Assembly: GCF_020382885.2 (NCBI RefSeq)
Contig: NC_058511.1
Span: 447,501-511,500 of the forward strand
DNA length: 64,000 nucleotides
DNA from: Scatophagus argus
Taxonomy: Eukaryota > Chordata > Actinopteri > Scatophagidae
Direction of reading: 5' to 3'
Position 1 is the stretch's first letter. Every line of letters begins with the position of its first letter. The position numbers were made by a program, and so were the translations under genes. The notes beneath the pieces were generated by a model. That model searched no databases. It was not told the DNA's origin and saw only the letters and a program-made list of their open reading frames with translations. Below are positions 17,966 through 29,382 of the stretch, in pieces.

Positions 17966-20900
17966 TCACTTCTGCTCGGGCATCAAGTCGTCGATACCGT
18001 CGCCGGCCTCCAGACGTTTCTCCATGTCCACCAGCAGGTTGACCCCGTCCACCACCATCTGGACGAGCTCCACCTCCGAGAAGCCCAGACGGTCCGCGTT
18101 AGAGATGTCAAAGACTCCACCCACCGCCGCCGTGTCCACCCCACCTGAGAGGCACACAGGAAGTCATGTGACAGGTACACCCACTCTGTTTCTCTCTGTC
18201 TCAGGTTAAACCGTCACTGGTCTAAAACACCAGGCTGATGTCTGAGCTGCTGTCTGTGCTGTCAGTTGTGTCTGTTGGAGGACCATAGTGGACATAGTGT
18301 GAATGGAAAATTCAACTATTTGATATCAGATGTTTGATCTACCAGCGAAACTAAATGATCTGCAGGTCTGTCTGCTTGCCTGCCTGTCTCTCAGTCCACC
18401 TGTCTGTCTGCTTACCTCCCTGTCTCTCAGTCCACCTGTCTGTCTGCGTACCTGTCTGTCTCTCAGTCCACCTGTCTGTCTCTCAGTCCACCTGTCTGTC
18501 TGCTTACCTGCCTGTCTCTCAGCCCACCTGTCTGTCTCTCAGTCCACCTGTCTGTCTGCTTACCTCCCTGTCTCTCAGTCCACCTGTCTGTCTGCGTACC
18601 TGTCTGTCTCCCAGTCCACCTGTCTGTCTGCTTACCTGCCTGTCTCTCAGCCCACCTGTCTGTCTCTCAGTCCACCTGTCTGTCTGCTTACCTGTCTGTC
18701 TCTCAGTCCACCTGTCTGTCTGCTTACCTCCCTGTCTCTCAGTCCACCTGTCTGTCTGCGTACCTGTCTGTCTCTCAGCCCACCCGTCTGTCTGCTTACC
18801 TGCTTGTCTCTCAGTCCACCTGTCTGTCTGCTTACCTGTCCCTCTCTTCTGCAGCCTCAGCCTCTTCAGGACTTCTCCGAACTTCTCATGTTTGCTGAGA
18901 TTTGGCAGTTTGACGTGGACTCCGGCTCTCAGTCCCGTCCCAAGGTTGGACGGACAGGTGAGGACGTAGCCCAGGTGCTCGTTCCACATGAACTCATGAC
19001 CTCGCTCCTTAAACAAGCTCTCGATCTGTCAGAGAGAGAGAGAGAGACAGGTGGTTTGGTGAGATGGTTCCAGGCTTTAACGAGCGCAGTCCTGCTGATG
19101 TCACTGCGTTACGACTCTAAACAGGAAGTGAGTGTGCAGGTGTTCACCTTGGTGAGTCCGGTGCAGAAGCGGGTGAACACCTCCCTCATGTTTCCTCCCT
19201 TCTGCATGCTGATGACACGCAGGTGATCCTCCTCATTCACCCAAACCAGGAAGGTCTTGTTGTCGTTGTGCCTGCCGGCGAGAGCGAAGGGTTAGTCACA
19301 CAGGGACAGGAAGGTGAGACAGGAAGTCAGTCAACTATGGCTCAACTGTAACGTGTTGGCTTCTCAGACCGACCAGATGCCGCGGCCGTCGGGCCAGTCG
19401 CGGGCCATGCCGGATGCCAGCAGCAGTGGGGAGACGGGCTTGTCAAACAGGAAGTGGTCATCGATCAGCTGCTGCTGCTCCTCCTCCGTCATGTTCTTCA
19501 AAGCGTAGTACTTCCCCTTCAAGTCTCCATCCAGGACGTCCAGACCTGCCGCGCACACAGGAAGTCACTAACTTACTGCTCATTTTGAGCAGGATGTTAG
19601 CATTCAGCCGAACAGAGCTGTTAGCATGGCTACATTCTGTTATCTGCTCTAACTAAGCTGTCTGTCTGTCTGTCTGTCTGTCTGTCGGTGTGCTGCTGCT
19701 TTCAAACAGCAGGGGGCAGCAGAGAACCAGCCTGGTGTGCTGGTTTCAGCCGGTTCGGTCCAGCTCGGTTCAATCTCATTTGAATATGAACATGGAGGAG
19801 CTCTCGGCCTCATTAGGAGTCTCGGCAGGACGACACAGAGCTCCCAGTTATGTAACAGTTTGATCTGCTGCGTTCACTGACACGCTCACTGAGGCATTAT
19901 GGGAAAATATCTAAAAAAAGACTGGCCCTTTTCAGCTGCAGTCAGAGCTACACAAAAGTAGACTGATGAAGAGTGAGTTCCTCCTCTGCCTCAGTAACTC
20001 ACTCGAGGGAAGGGTGGCTCAGCGTGTCCCTGAACGCACCGTCAGACTCAGACCAACGGAAGAACCGACGGAGCCGTGTGTCCTGAAAATGCACATTTTC
20101 TGCTTTTTAGAGCAAATGTTTAAAGCTGAGCTCAGATCAGTGTCTCAGCTGTGTCTCAGCTGTGGTGCTGGATGTACAGGATGTGGTGTCATACTTTCGA
20201 TGGAGAGGTTTTCGATGGCGCGGCGTTCTCCACGGCTGCAGTGCGGCGGCAGACAGAAGCCGCGGATGCTCCGTCCTGTCCGAACCCGAGAGCTCAGGAC
20301 GTAGTTTGGATCCAGGTCGTCTCCACCCTGAGACACAGCAGAGGACAAGCAGAACCAACCTTTGAACGAACGGTTAACAGAACCGGTTTATCAAAGACGA
20401 GACAAACTTGCTGACACCTGAAGCAGAACTATTGGCCTGCTCAGTGGATTAGAGGAGTCTGAAAGAAGTCAACAGTTGTGCTCTTCAGGTCTGTTTGTTG
20501 TTGTTTACCTGCAGGTTTTCAGAGTTCAGGTCCGTCTTGTGTTTGTCTGTTGGTTTGTATCCTCCGTGGCGGTCTTCGATCACCGGGTCAAGCAGGTCCT
20601 TGAACACCTCGTACGTCTCCTCGTCTCCGGCGACGCAGCCCACCGTCATAATGAACGGGTGACCTGCATGGACACAAAATGTCCGATCATTTCTTGCCTG
20701 TAGTGTTTTGTGGTTTATTTTTGCATTTCGTCCAGTGTAGGATGTGGTTTCTGCGAAGCATTGTGTGTCAGACTGTTAAAAAGTAGAAATTAAGCTGGTC
20801 TAACAAGTCAATCCAGTTAAAGAGTTTATGATCAAGTCACGTTTCCAAGGTGACTGGTTGCCATGTTTGGGGTACCTGGGCGGGGCCTGTGCTTACCTGG

Positions 20901-21089
20901 GTTGTCGACGCCGGTCTGGATTACGTCATCCAGGGTGAAGCCGCTGGACGTCTCCTTGTCCCTCAGGTTGGCGTACATTTCGGGCGTGAGCACCTTGGCC
21001 ATGTGGTTGTTGTGCTTGCTGAGGTCGGGGTACTCCTGCTCCGCCGAGTAGTTCATCTTCAGCTTGTTGTGGGTGTTTCCGAAAGGCAT
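17966..21089 (-). CDS. ckb: Brain-type (cytosolic) creatine kinase, CK-B
   Basis: Seven coding exons on the minus strand join to 381 residues, the exact family length: 20897-21089 (ATG at 21089), 20509-20663, 20195-20327, 19374-19545, 19148-19271, 18836-19025 and 17966-18144 (TGA). Exon sizes 193/155/133/172/124/190/179 follow the usual creatine kinase pattern. The protein starts [14 protein letters not shown]. It contains the guanidino-kinase signature with the reactive cysteine C283 in TCPSNLGTG and ends IDDLMPEQK. It transfers phosphate between ATP and creatine in the cytosol. The absence of a leader peptide fits a cytosolic form; the N- and C-terminal wording fits B rather than M type. 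The intron between the last two coding exons holds an unusual donor-site minisatellite. The transcript also has a non-coding 5' exon (22808 to about 22865) and 21 non-coding bases before the ATG (21090-21110). Confidence 0.97.
18361..18850 (-). repeat. Minisatellite repeating the ckb exon 7 donor site
   Basis: An array of about 36-bp units, some with a shorter inserted sub-unit, fills most of the intron between 18144 and 18836. Read on the ckb strand, every main unit contains CAGGTAAGC, GGGAGGTAAG or CAGGTACGC. About ten donor-like sites therefore follow the true one (GACAG/GTAAGC at 18836). The reading frame of exon 7 stays open into the array down to 18519. Confidence 0.85.
19650..19686. 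repeat. (CTGT)n microsatellite in a ckb intron
   Basis: A run of CTGT tetranucleotides on the plus strand, (ACAG)n in the ckb transcript, about 105 bases upstream of the acceptor of the exon 19374-19545. Confidence 0.95.
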
Positions 21090-22603
21090 GATGACGTCCG
21101 GGCTGCTGACCTGGGAACAGTTCGAGAAAAAGGAGAAACCATTGAGCTTGTCCACATGGCAGACGGCAGCTGATCAAATCACGTCCGGTTTGATCATCAG
21201 GCTCCAGACAGAAAGAGTCCACAACAAGTCCAACTGTGTCCAAAGTCCATAAACTAATTCAGTCTGACAGCAACTGAAGACGTTTTGTGTCACCTCACGT
21301 CAGATTGTTGAGGTTTTAAGCAAAGAAACGCGTTTGACTAATAGAATACTGATGCATTAAAGAACCGTGGTTCACTTCGGTGTGAGCTTCGTTAGCGTTT
21401 CCCTCATCTCATCATGTTAGTTTAAATCACATTTAAACATCAGGATTCAAGTTCCAGACTTTCCACGAAGGAAAACTGAAATACGGGATGACGTGCTGTT
21501 TCTGCCTGCATGCATAACATATTTATAAACAAAACCAAACTGCATTAAAAACTCCATTTAGTCCAAAAACAATCCAAAGCCCGCAAATTAAAAATAAAGA
21601 AACGAAGTCCAAAAAGAAAACACGTTGACGTTTTGGCTGCGTTCATACGTAAAATCTGTGAAACATTACGTCATCTGATCATCAGCACTGCTGCGTTCAG
21701 GTGCGTCGTGTTGCGGCAGCATCTCAGCTGGAGAGTCTCGTTTTGTGCGCGTGGGTCTGTAATCAGAAACTGATGAGCGAGAGTACTACAAAACTGTACT
21801 GCAGTAAAAGTATGTCGTTACAGCAGTAACACAGTCCCCCTGCTCGGCTGGGCTCGGCTGGGCTCGGCTCGGCTCGGCTCAGCTCAGGTAACCCTTGAGG
21901 GGATCAGCGCACACGCAGGCTGATTATGATGTGCAGCAGGCCGGGGTTAACCCTGCAGACGCCCCGGTCACCTTCAGCACCTCCGTTCTACAGCCGAGTC
22001 CCGAACCGGGTCGTGTCCGTTTAAAGACACATTACCCGGGTTTCTACCGGCTGTTTAACGGGTTTATTAACTGGCTTGTCAGCAGGAAGGACGCTGCGCA
22101 ATCCGGTATTATCCTGCTAAATGTTTGGAAAAAATCAAACTGAGCATGCGCTGTTAGAGGCGCTCCATGGTGATAAAATCAGTATAAGGGGCTCACACTG
22201 GAAGATCAATATTTAATAATCAAATCTATGAAAATATCCGCAGTAAAACACCCGCAGCGTCTCTGCTGTCCAGCCGTGTCCTCACGCAGATTACGGATTG
22301 TTGACGCCTGACTGGATTTAAGGTGGATTTAAGATGTTTAAAGGCCCTTTTGTTCAAAGTTGCACGTTAAAAGCATCGCAGCAGCTTCGCGCCCGGATGT
22401 TGTTCGTGTTGAAATGTTTTCTGCACGAGATGAAAGTCGATTCACGAGAGCAAGCGCAGATTGGTGATTTGGTGACTGCGCAACACCTGCAGGACGGACT
22501 GCAAGGTCGTTTGGATGCAGAAAGACACAGACAGAGAGACAGACAGAAGGCAGATAGACAGGCTCCCTGCAGGTCTACTGCATGCAAACATCAGTAAACA
22601 GCC

Positions 22604-22636
<33 letters not shown>

Positions 22637-22807
22637 TCCTGCAGCCTCCTTTGTTCCTGTAGCCCACCATCACACTGCACTGAGACCCTCTGATTCGTCT
22701 GATCACCGCAGGGCGCGTGCACCCCACCGCATGATAAACCGATAAAGGGATGTATTGATGAGTTGATCGGCGGTGTTTTGATTGGTCAGGATTAAAGGTG
22801 CACCTAC

Positions 22808-22948
22808 CTGTCAGTTCAGGCTGCTGTGAGGTGGTCTGAAGCGGATCCGGTTCTGATGCTGCTGCTGCGGATTAAAGCGGCTCTCAGCCTTTTATACCCG
22901 CCCCCCGCACCTCATTGGCTCCTATTTACAGTCCATTCATTCCATTGG
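22808..22948 (-). promoter_or_regulatory. ckb: ckb promoter and non-coding first exon
   Basis: On the minus strand a CCAAT box (22948-22944), a second CCAAT box (22918-22914), a GC box (GGGGGGCGGG, 22906-22897) and a TATA box (TATAAAAGG, 22896-22888) stand in the classic order. Transcription should start near 22865. A donor GTAGGT at 22807-22802 ends a first exon of about 58 non-coding bases, which joins the acceptor at 21110. A TATA plus CCAAT promoter and a non-coding exon 1 are known for vertebrate CKB genes. Confidence 0.85.
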
Positions 22949-23459
22949 ATGGAGAGCCTTCTGGGGGTCACGTGGTCTGCGTCTGCTGTAGCGTTCAGCT
23001 CTGCCTCAGTGCCTCTGAGCCAAACACGCTGAAACTCTCCTGCCTTCATGTTTGCTGTACGTCACTGATTTCTGCAGATTAACACAACATTCATTAACAG
23101 AAATCATTCTTTTAATTTGGCTTTGTGGTGGTTTTACAACTTTACTGCAGTGAGATTGTCCACATGGTACAGCTGTGGTGAGTTCACTGTCTGTAATAAG
23201 AGTGGGACGATCGAGTGTCTCTGATACGGTCTTGTTGTTGTGATTGCGCTTGCACGCTTACAGCATGTAGGTGGCGCTGTTCTGGCCAGCCACGCCCACC
23301 AGGAGAGAACCAATCACAAGTTGAATTTAAATCCTGTGGAAGTTTAAAAGAGTTAAGATCTTCTTCCACATCTGATCTTCAGTGCAATTCAATAAATAAG
23401 ACGACTTTTGAGGTGAGACAGGATATCAGGGACAGAGAGGAGGACGTCAACAGGAACCT

Positions 23460-24060
23460 GGTGAAGGACTAAGTGATGTGGTGCAGGTCTAACCACCCAC
23501 ACATCAACACCTACAAAATCATGGAGATGGTGAGGGCCCTCTGCAGGCCCCCACACGAGTCTGGTAGCCGTTGACGGGGACTGTGTGGACTTTGTGCAGG
23601 CACACAGGTACCTGAGACTACAACCGGATCACAAACTGGACAGGACGGCTGATACAGATGAGCTATGCAAGAAAGGACAGAGCGGCTGTTTCCTGAGGAG
23701 GCTGAGGTCCTGTAGCGCCTGTCAGAAGCTGCTGCAGATGTTCTAGCAGACCGTCGTAGGCCACGTCCTCCTCTGGGGAAGCAGCACTGAGAAGAAGGAC
23801 TCCTTGCTGCTGGACAGACCGGTGAGGACGGATGTCTCTGTAGTGGGGGCAGAGCTGGAGTCCCTAATGTCTGTGGCAGAGGAGAGGACTCTGAGCAAAC
23901 TCAGGTCCATCATGTCCATCAACCTCTGCACAGCACCTTATGCTGTCTCTGTCCCGCTCCATGGACAGACTGAGGAGGTTGTCTGTCCCTCAGGCCCTAC
24001 AGCTCTTCAGCTCCTCCCTGTGAGGACAGAACTGGACTACCTATCCGCCCTACTTTAACA
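23460..24060 (+). pseudogene. LINE reverse-transcriptase 3' fragment (dead)
   Basis: The plus strand reads pieces typical of the C-terminal part of teleost non-LTR retrotransposon ORF2: KKGQSGCFLRRLRSC, then VVGHVLLWGSS, then LRSIMSINLC. There is an in-frame TAG near 23743 and other decay. Upstream, 23480-23560 (NTYKIM) may belong to the same element. No endonuclease or full RT domain is present, so it is a 5'-truncated copy. Confidence 0.7.
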
Positions 24061-24389
24061 TTCATTAATATTTTACATGTCATGTGTAGTTTAATATCTT
24101 TTGGGGAAATATTCATCAGACTCCCTCTCATTGTCAAACTGTGGGACAAACTTCATTTCCTGCAGTCCGCAGTCGGGGATCCTGCCTGGTGTTTCCTGTA
24201 GCGCCACCTGCAGGACCAACTGCACATGTTCAGCTCAGACTGACATGGTTATTACCATGAAGACGATGACAAACTGTCCTCACATCAGTCCTCCGCTCAG
24301 TCCGGGGGAGGGGGACGTGAAGGGGGGAGGCTCAGTGGTGACAAAGCAGTTTCTCCTGCAGCTTTAAATAATTAATCACCTACAGGAGG

Positions 24390-24429
<40 letters not shown>

Positions 24430-27400
24430 GTGCGTGTGTTGTTACTCTGTGTCTCTTGATTCTCCTGAATCTGGACTTGACAGAAAGACTCAGGGATCCA
24501 GTGACGTGTCGAGGACTGAGGACCACCGACTGGAGGGTCGACTGGTTTCTGCTGGGAAACCTGTTTGAATCAGTCTGTGAACGCCTCGTGGCCTCCTGAT
24601 CCCCAACCCCCCGGCACACACACACACAGACAGGCTACCCATGATGCCACAGTGCTGCGGAGGTGTCATGTGGTGTGTTTGCGGTCTGCGGGAGATTAAA
24701 GAATGTTGTGTTTGTGGGGGTTTTCTCTCAGTTTAGTTCAGTTTTATTTGCAGAAGTGAAAGGAAACATACAAACAGTTGTTGACTGTCACACACACACA
24801 CACACACACAGTGGCCTCTGCTGCACCTCATCATCACTCAGTGTGTATCGTCCACGTACACCTGACACCTCAGAGCCTCGATGAGCAGCTGGATCATGTG
24901 GTTCATACTGAGCTGATTCTGATTTGCTGTAGCGCCACCTTCAGGGCAGACTCAGCTGTGGAGGATCAGAGAGAAGCCTATTTTAGATCAGAAGCTCTCT
25001 GCCTGTCTGCCTCCCTGTCTGTCTCTCTGCCGGCCTGCCTACCTGTCTGTCTCTCTGCCGGCCTGCCTACCTGTCTGTCTCTCTGCCTGTCTGCCTCCCT
25101 GTCTGTCTCTCTGCCTGTCTGCCTCCCTGTCTGCCTACCTGTCTGTCTCTCTGCCTGTCTGTCTGATAGTTTCGGCCATCATTCATAAATAAATGTGTAT
25201 AGTGTTTCATATATTTCACTGCAGGCTGAGGACCAGGATGCCCGTTTCCACGGTAACAGCTGCTTTCAAGTAGCATCTTTATCCCCCTCACTGTCTGTTA
25301 TCTATTTCCTGTTTAAACAGGAAGTTGATGTGGGGCAGGAGGGGAGGCAGCTGAACCAGGATCAGAACTTTCGTCTCCCAGCAGTGACGACCCCTCAGGT
25401 TTATCTGGTGACCCTGTGGAGGGGCCCGACCCCTCAGGTTGGACACCATCAGTAGTTCAGAGAGTCTCCGCAGTCAGCTGCTGCTCTGACACTGAAGCTG
25501 CAGTGTTGACAGTCGCCATCGTTGTTATTAACACGTATATCCAAGTGCAGCAGGAGGAGCTGATGTAGTGAGGCAGCTGATGAGAGCTGAATACAAACCA
25601 GATACAGCACCCCTCCCCCTCCTGTCCCACCAGACCCTCCCCCCTCCATCACTCCCCTCCCCCATCCTCCATCAGCACGTAAAGAGGCTGCAGCCCGACT
25701 GAGCGCTCATCGTCTTCCTCCTCCTCTCTGTCATTTATTCATGGCCTAACTGAGAGAGACCACCAGGACGGGAGGCGGGGGAGAAAACGGGTGAGTCTTT
25801 CTGTCTGCGCAGCTTGCAGAGGCTGACATCCTGTCACTGTGGAAACCCCGTATCTCCCAGCTTTCAGTGTTTCTCTCTGTGGAATCCCAGCATCTCCACA
25901 CTTACGAGCTTTTCAGCTGACAGCAGCAGTGACGACAGCTCACCCTACTCCTGCCTGCAGCCAATCACAGACCTCCTCAGGCTGCTGCTCCTCCTATTGG
26001 CTGATGATGTCAACAGAGGTGGTGGTTCACGTGCAGCAGCAGCAGGTCAGTGAATGCCTCATGAAGAAGAACCAACACATGACTGAGTCTTTACAGCTCT
26101 CAGCAGCAAAAACAAAGTGCAGGTCATGTGATCAGCTTGAACTTGTTTACAGTAAAGAGTTGTATAATAAACAAAGAGAGGGGCGTGTCCGTGTGGGTCC
26201 AGCGCTGTGATTGATCCAGAGTAAACTAGCCACAAACAATGTCATCATTAGTTAATTACGCCCTCAACGTTGTTGTAATCAATCATTCAACCAACCCTGT
26301 GACTTGCCGGCTATTGATGGGCGTGGCTTCACTTTGAATCACTGATTGGTTGTTACTGATGACATCACAGGCATCATTAAGCCTCTGCGGCCTCTGAGTC
26401 GTCGCGCGGAATGTTAAATAAAGTTTTGTGTGTTTGAACAAAGCTGGTTGGCAGTCTGCAGGTGCAGTGTGCGCCGTCTCATTTGGACGTCGGCGGCCCC
26501 CTCTCGGCCCCCTGGCAGCGCCACCGCTCTCCCAGGACTCGTAACCAGGCAACCAGCAGCCGGCAGCCATGACTGCTTTGTTCATGAGGAAACCGAAAGA
26601 GAGAAAAGACGTCTGAGCTGAGTGATGGATGGTTTGTTTATGACTGAACTTTACAACCTTCATTTTCCTGTTTCCTGTTTTAGAATAAAAGCAGCTCAAA
26701 TCACATGAAAACATTTTGAAACTGTTCTTAAAAATAATAATGACTGAAAATGGTTGGACTGTTCCTTTAAAACAATGTTGCTTAGTGTGTGTGTGTGTGT
26801 GTGTGTGTGTGAGGGATCAGCTGTTATATAACAGTCAGCTCTAATGCAACACACACACAGTGATCGTTAACAGCCTTTTAATACTGTGAAGCCTCTCGGG
26901 GGGGGGGTTGACTGCTGGGTTGGTAGTTTGACTCCAGCTTGACTTTCACTCTCCTCCCTCGATGTCTCGTGACGGTTTCTCAGATGATCTCCTGCTGGGC
27001 CTTGAGGAGGCGCAGGGGAGCTCTGAGGTGAAAAGCGGTTTGTGAGAAACGTGTTTGAAAACAAAAACCTGAACGAAGTCCAGAGTCTCAGTTTGGTCGA
27101 CAGCATCAGAGCTGAAGAGGAAGCTGCTGAAGCAGACGTCTGACCTCCCTGTCGGACAGACAGGAAGCTGCTGAGTTTAGTTTAATGTCATCAGACCTCC
27201 GTCCACCCGTCTGTCTGCCTGCCTGTCTGTCCGACAGAGAAGTAAAACTGTGTGTGTGTTTTGTTGTGTGTTCTGACAGCAGGAGCTTCAGGTCGACGTC
27301 AGTCCGACTGCAGCGACTGAGGAAGCGTTTGCAGGTTAAAAACCCTGTGAGACAAAATGCTGGGCTGCAGTAAACACACCTTCAGCTCAGGTCAGTAAGG

Positions 27401-27650
27401 TTCAACATGACATCACAGGCTATGATTGGCTGATTTACATAGCAGCCTGTCACGGACGCCAGGTGCATTCTTAGACATGAAGAGGAGAATTTAAGTGTGA
27501 GCTCGTTTAGTCCTCGTCACCATAGCAACCAACGACCAACCTCTCACACACACCTTTATTGATCCAGATCGGACCGTGCCACCAGTGTGTGATGTCATGG
27601 TTACAGGAGACCTCTGATTGGCTGATCAGATGGAGGCAGTGATGAAAAGG
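24061..27650. other. Intergenic region without a recognised gene
   Basis: This stretch contains (GT)n at 24391-24440, (CA)n at 24789-24810, a CTGT/CTGCC minisatellite at 25001-25165 and (GT)n at 26789-26811. The short open frames show no family motifs, no convincing exon boundaries and overlap each other on both strands. No RNA gene was recognised. Confidence 0.5.
25001..25165. repeat. CTGCCTGTCTGTCTCT-type minisatellite
   Basis: Imperfect units of about 28-32 bases built from CTGCCTGTCTGCC, CTGTCTGTCTCT and CGGCCTGCCTAC. It resembles the ckb intron array in composition but lacks the repeated GTAAG words. Confidence 0.8.
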
Positions 27651-27654
27651 AGGA

Positions 27655-28085
27655 CGTGTTACGTAATAGGAGACGCTGATAAAGTGAGGAGGAAGGAAGG
27701 ACACGAGGAAAAGAAGGATGAGAGCCAGAAGTGAGAAAGGAAGAAGGCAGGAGGGAGGGATGAATAAGTGACGGGAAAGACAAGGAGGAAATGAAAGACA
27801 GAAAAGAGGAATATAAGAAAACGAGAGAGAAAGAGACAGACAGTGAAAGCAGAAGGAGAGCAAAGAAAGGTGGAGATGACGAATGAAAGACGAAATGGGC
27901 AGGAGGGAAGGAAGAAATGAAAGGAGCACAGAGAGAGAGGAGGAAGAAGGGATGAAAGATGGATGGATGACTAGAAAGGACAGATGAGGAAAGGGAAGAG
28001 ACGGAACGAAGGAGGGAAAATGGAAAATACAAAGGAAGAAAAGGGGAGAAAAAATAGAGGAAAGGAAAAACGAGAGAAGATGTGA
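27655..28085. repeat. Polypurine/polypyrimidine tract
   Basis: For about 430 bases the plus strand is almost only G and A (GGAAGGAAGG, GAGAGAAAGAGAC and similar words), with rare pyrimidines. Such tracts can adopt triplex DNA. The 226-aa minus-strand open frame through it, rich in Ser, Phe and Leu, is a composition artefact. Confidence 0.85.
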
Positions 28086-28338
28086 TGTGAAAGTGATGGT
28101 GTCTGTAGTAGCAGCTCAGTGTGTCTCTGTCTCCCTCTGGTGGACAGAACCAGGAACAGACCAGCTGCAGACAGTAACATGTTCCTCTGCTGAGGGATGA
28201 AGAGATGAAGAACTCGCCGTCTGTCTCTAAGACATCTGGATGGAGTTCAGGGTTTGACAGGAGGACAAGGTGTTCATTCACAGATTCTGCTGTCAGGTTT
28301 CATCCTGCATGTCCACCACATTGTTACTGCTTCAAGAC

Positions 28339-28625
28339 AACAGCGCCTTGAGCCTGGAGATCTTGTGATCGGAGGGTCGCTGGTTCGATTCCCCCACCGG
28401 ACGGGCAGGAGCAATTTGGGTGTGGTGGAGCGATAGCCCTCCATTAGCTGGCTGATGTGCCCTTGAGCAAGGCGCCCCGGGTGCTTGATGCTGCCCACTG
28501 CTCCTGTGTGTGTTTCACTGCATGTAATTTGCTGGGTGTTGCATGTGTGTGTTCAACTAAGGACAAATTCAGTGTGTGTATGTAAAAATATATATACTGT
28601 CATTAAAGCTGATTCTTAATTCATC
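28339..28625 (+). mobile_element. tRNA-derived SINE, copy 1
   Basis: It carries a pol III B-box (GGTTCGATTCC near 28383), then the body ACGGGCAGGAGCAATTTGGG, GATGTGCCCTTGAGCAAGG and CACTGCTCCTGTGTGTG, and a 3' end with ATATATATACTGTC followed by AAAGCTGATTCTT. It matches the copy at 34460-34815 through most of its length, but its 5' A-box part is diverged and an internal piece is missing. Confidence 0.75.
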
Positions 28626-29382
28626 TACAGGCACTTCAACAGAAAGTTATTTTCATCTGAGATTCTGCAGCAAGTGACAGAAAACTAAATACAGCTGAGT
28701 CGAGCTCCAGTCACAGAATCTGAACTGTGGTCTTTATTAAGAGAAAAGTGATGAATAAAGCTCATAAACACACAGTGAGAGGAGTCAGACGGTGTCACAC
28801 AGGACGTTTCCACTGGAACACGTGAGTCCCAGCAGACTCACTGAGTTCCTGACATGCGGCGAGGCGAGCAGTTTCAGAGCTCTGGATTCAGCTTCCTCCT
28901 CACTTCACGGTTTGTATCTGCTGTAAACCCTTCTGACATCAGCCCTTCTGTTAAGCTAACGACCACTAAAGAAACAACAGGAGTTTGAGTCTGAATGGAA
29001 AACGTGGAAGAAGTGAAACACAACACAATAAATATGAAAACGAAGATGACCACAACCCAAAGCGTCGTCATCGTGAGCATGTTAGCAGCATGACATTCCC
29101 TCTGATAGACAGGATCACGGAAGTTTATATTTCATCCATCCAATAACTGGACTGTAACGAAGCTCGCGGTCTCAGGAGGAGTCGCAGCAGAGGACAGATG
29201 GTGATGATCGTACCTTCATACCATCGACTGAACTTCCCTTCGGCTCCTCAGGACGAGGGCGACCCGCTCAGAGCTGAGACTCCTGGAGCTTGAAGTCATT
29301 CATGGCCTGAGCTGAAGATCATTGGATGTTTTGAACCCGGCATGTTGCAGCTCATCGGGGTCTTTCAGGGGTCCTTGACTCC

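Noticed and set aside
18330..19226. 298-aa plus-strand open frame rich in LSPPVCL
   Set aside because: It runs through the ckb intron minisatellite and the antisense of ckb exons; repeat-driven composition, no family motif.
18361..25165. Regularly spaced repeats that might suggest a CRISPR array
   Set aside because: Units are contiguous simple-sequence minisatellites without unique spacers, in a vertebrate genome.
27601..28281. 226-aa minus-strand frame rich in Ser/Phe/Leu
   Set aside because: Translation of a polypurine/polypyrimidine tract; no splice or start context.
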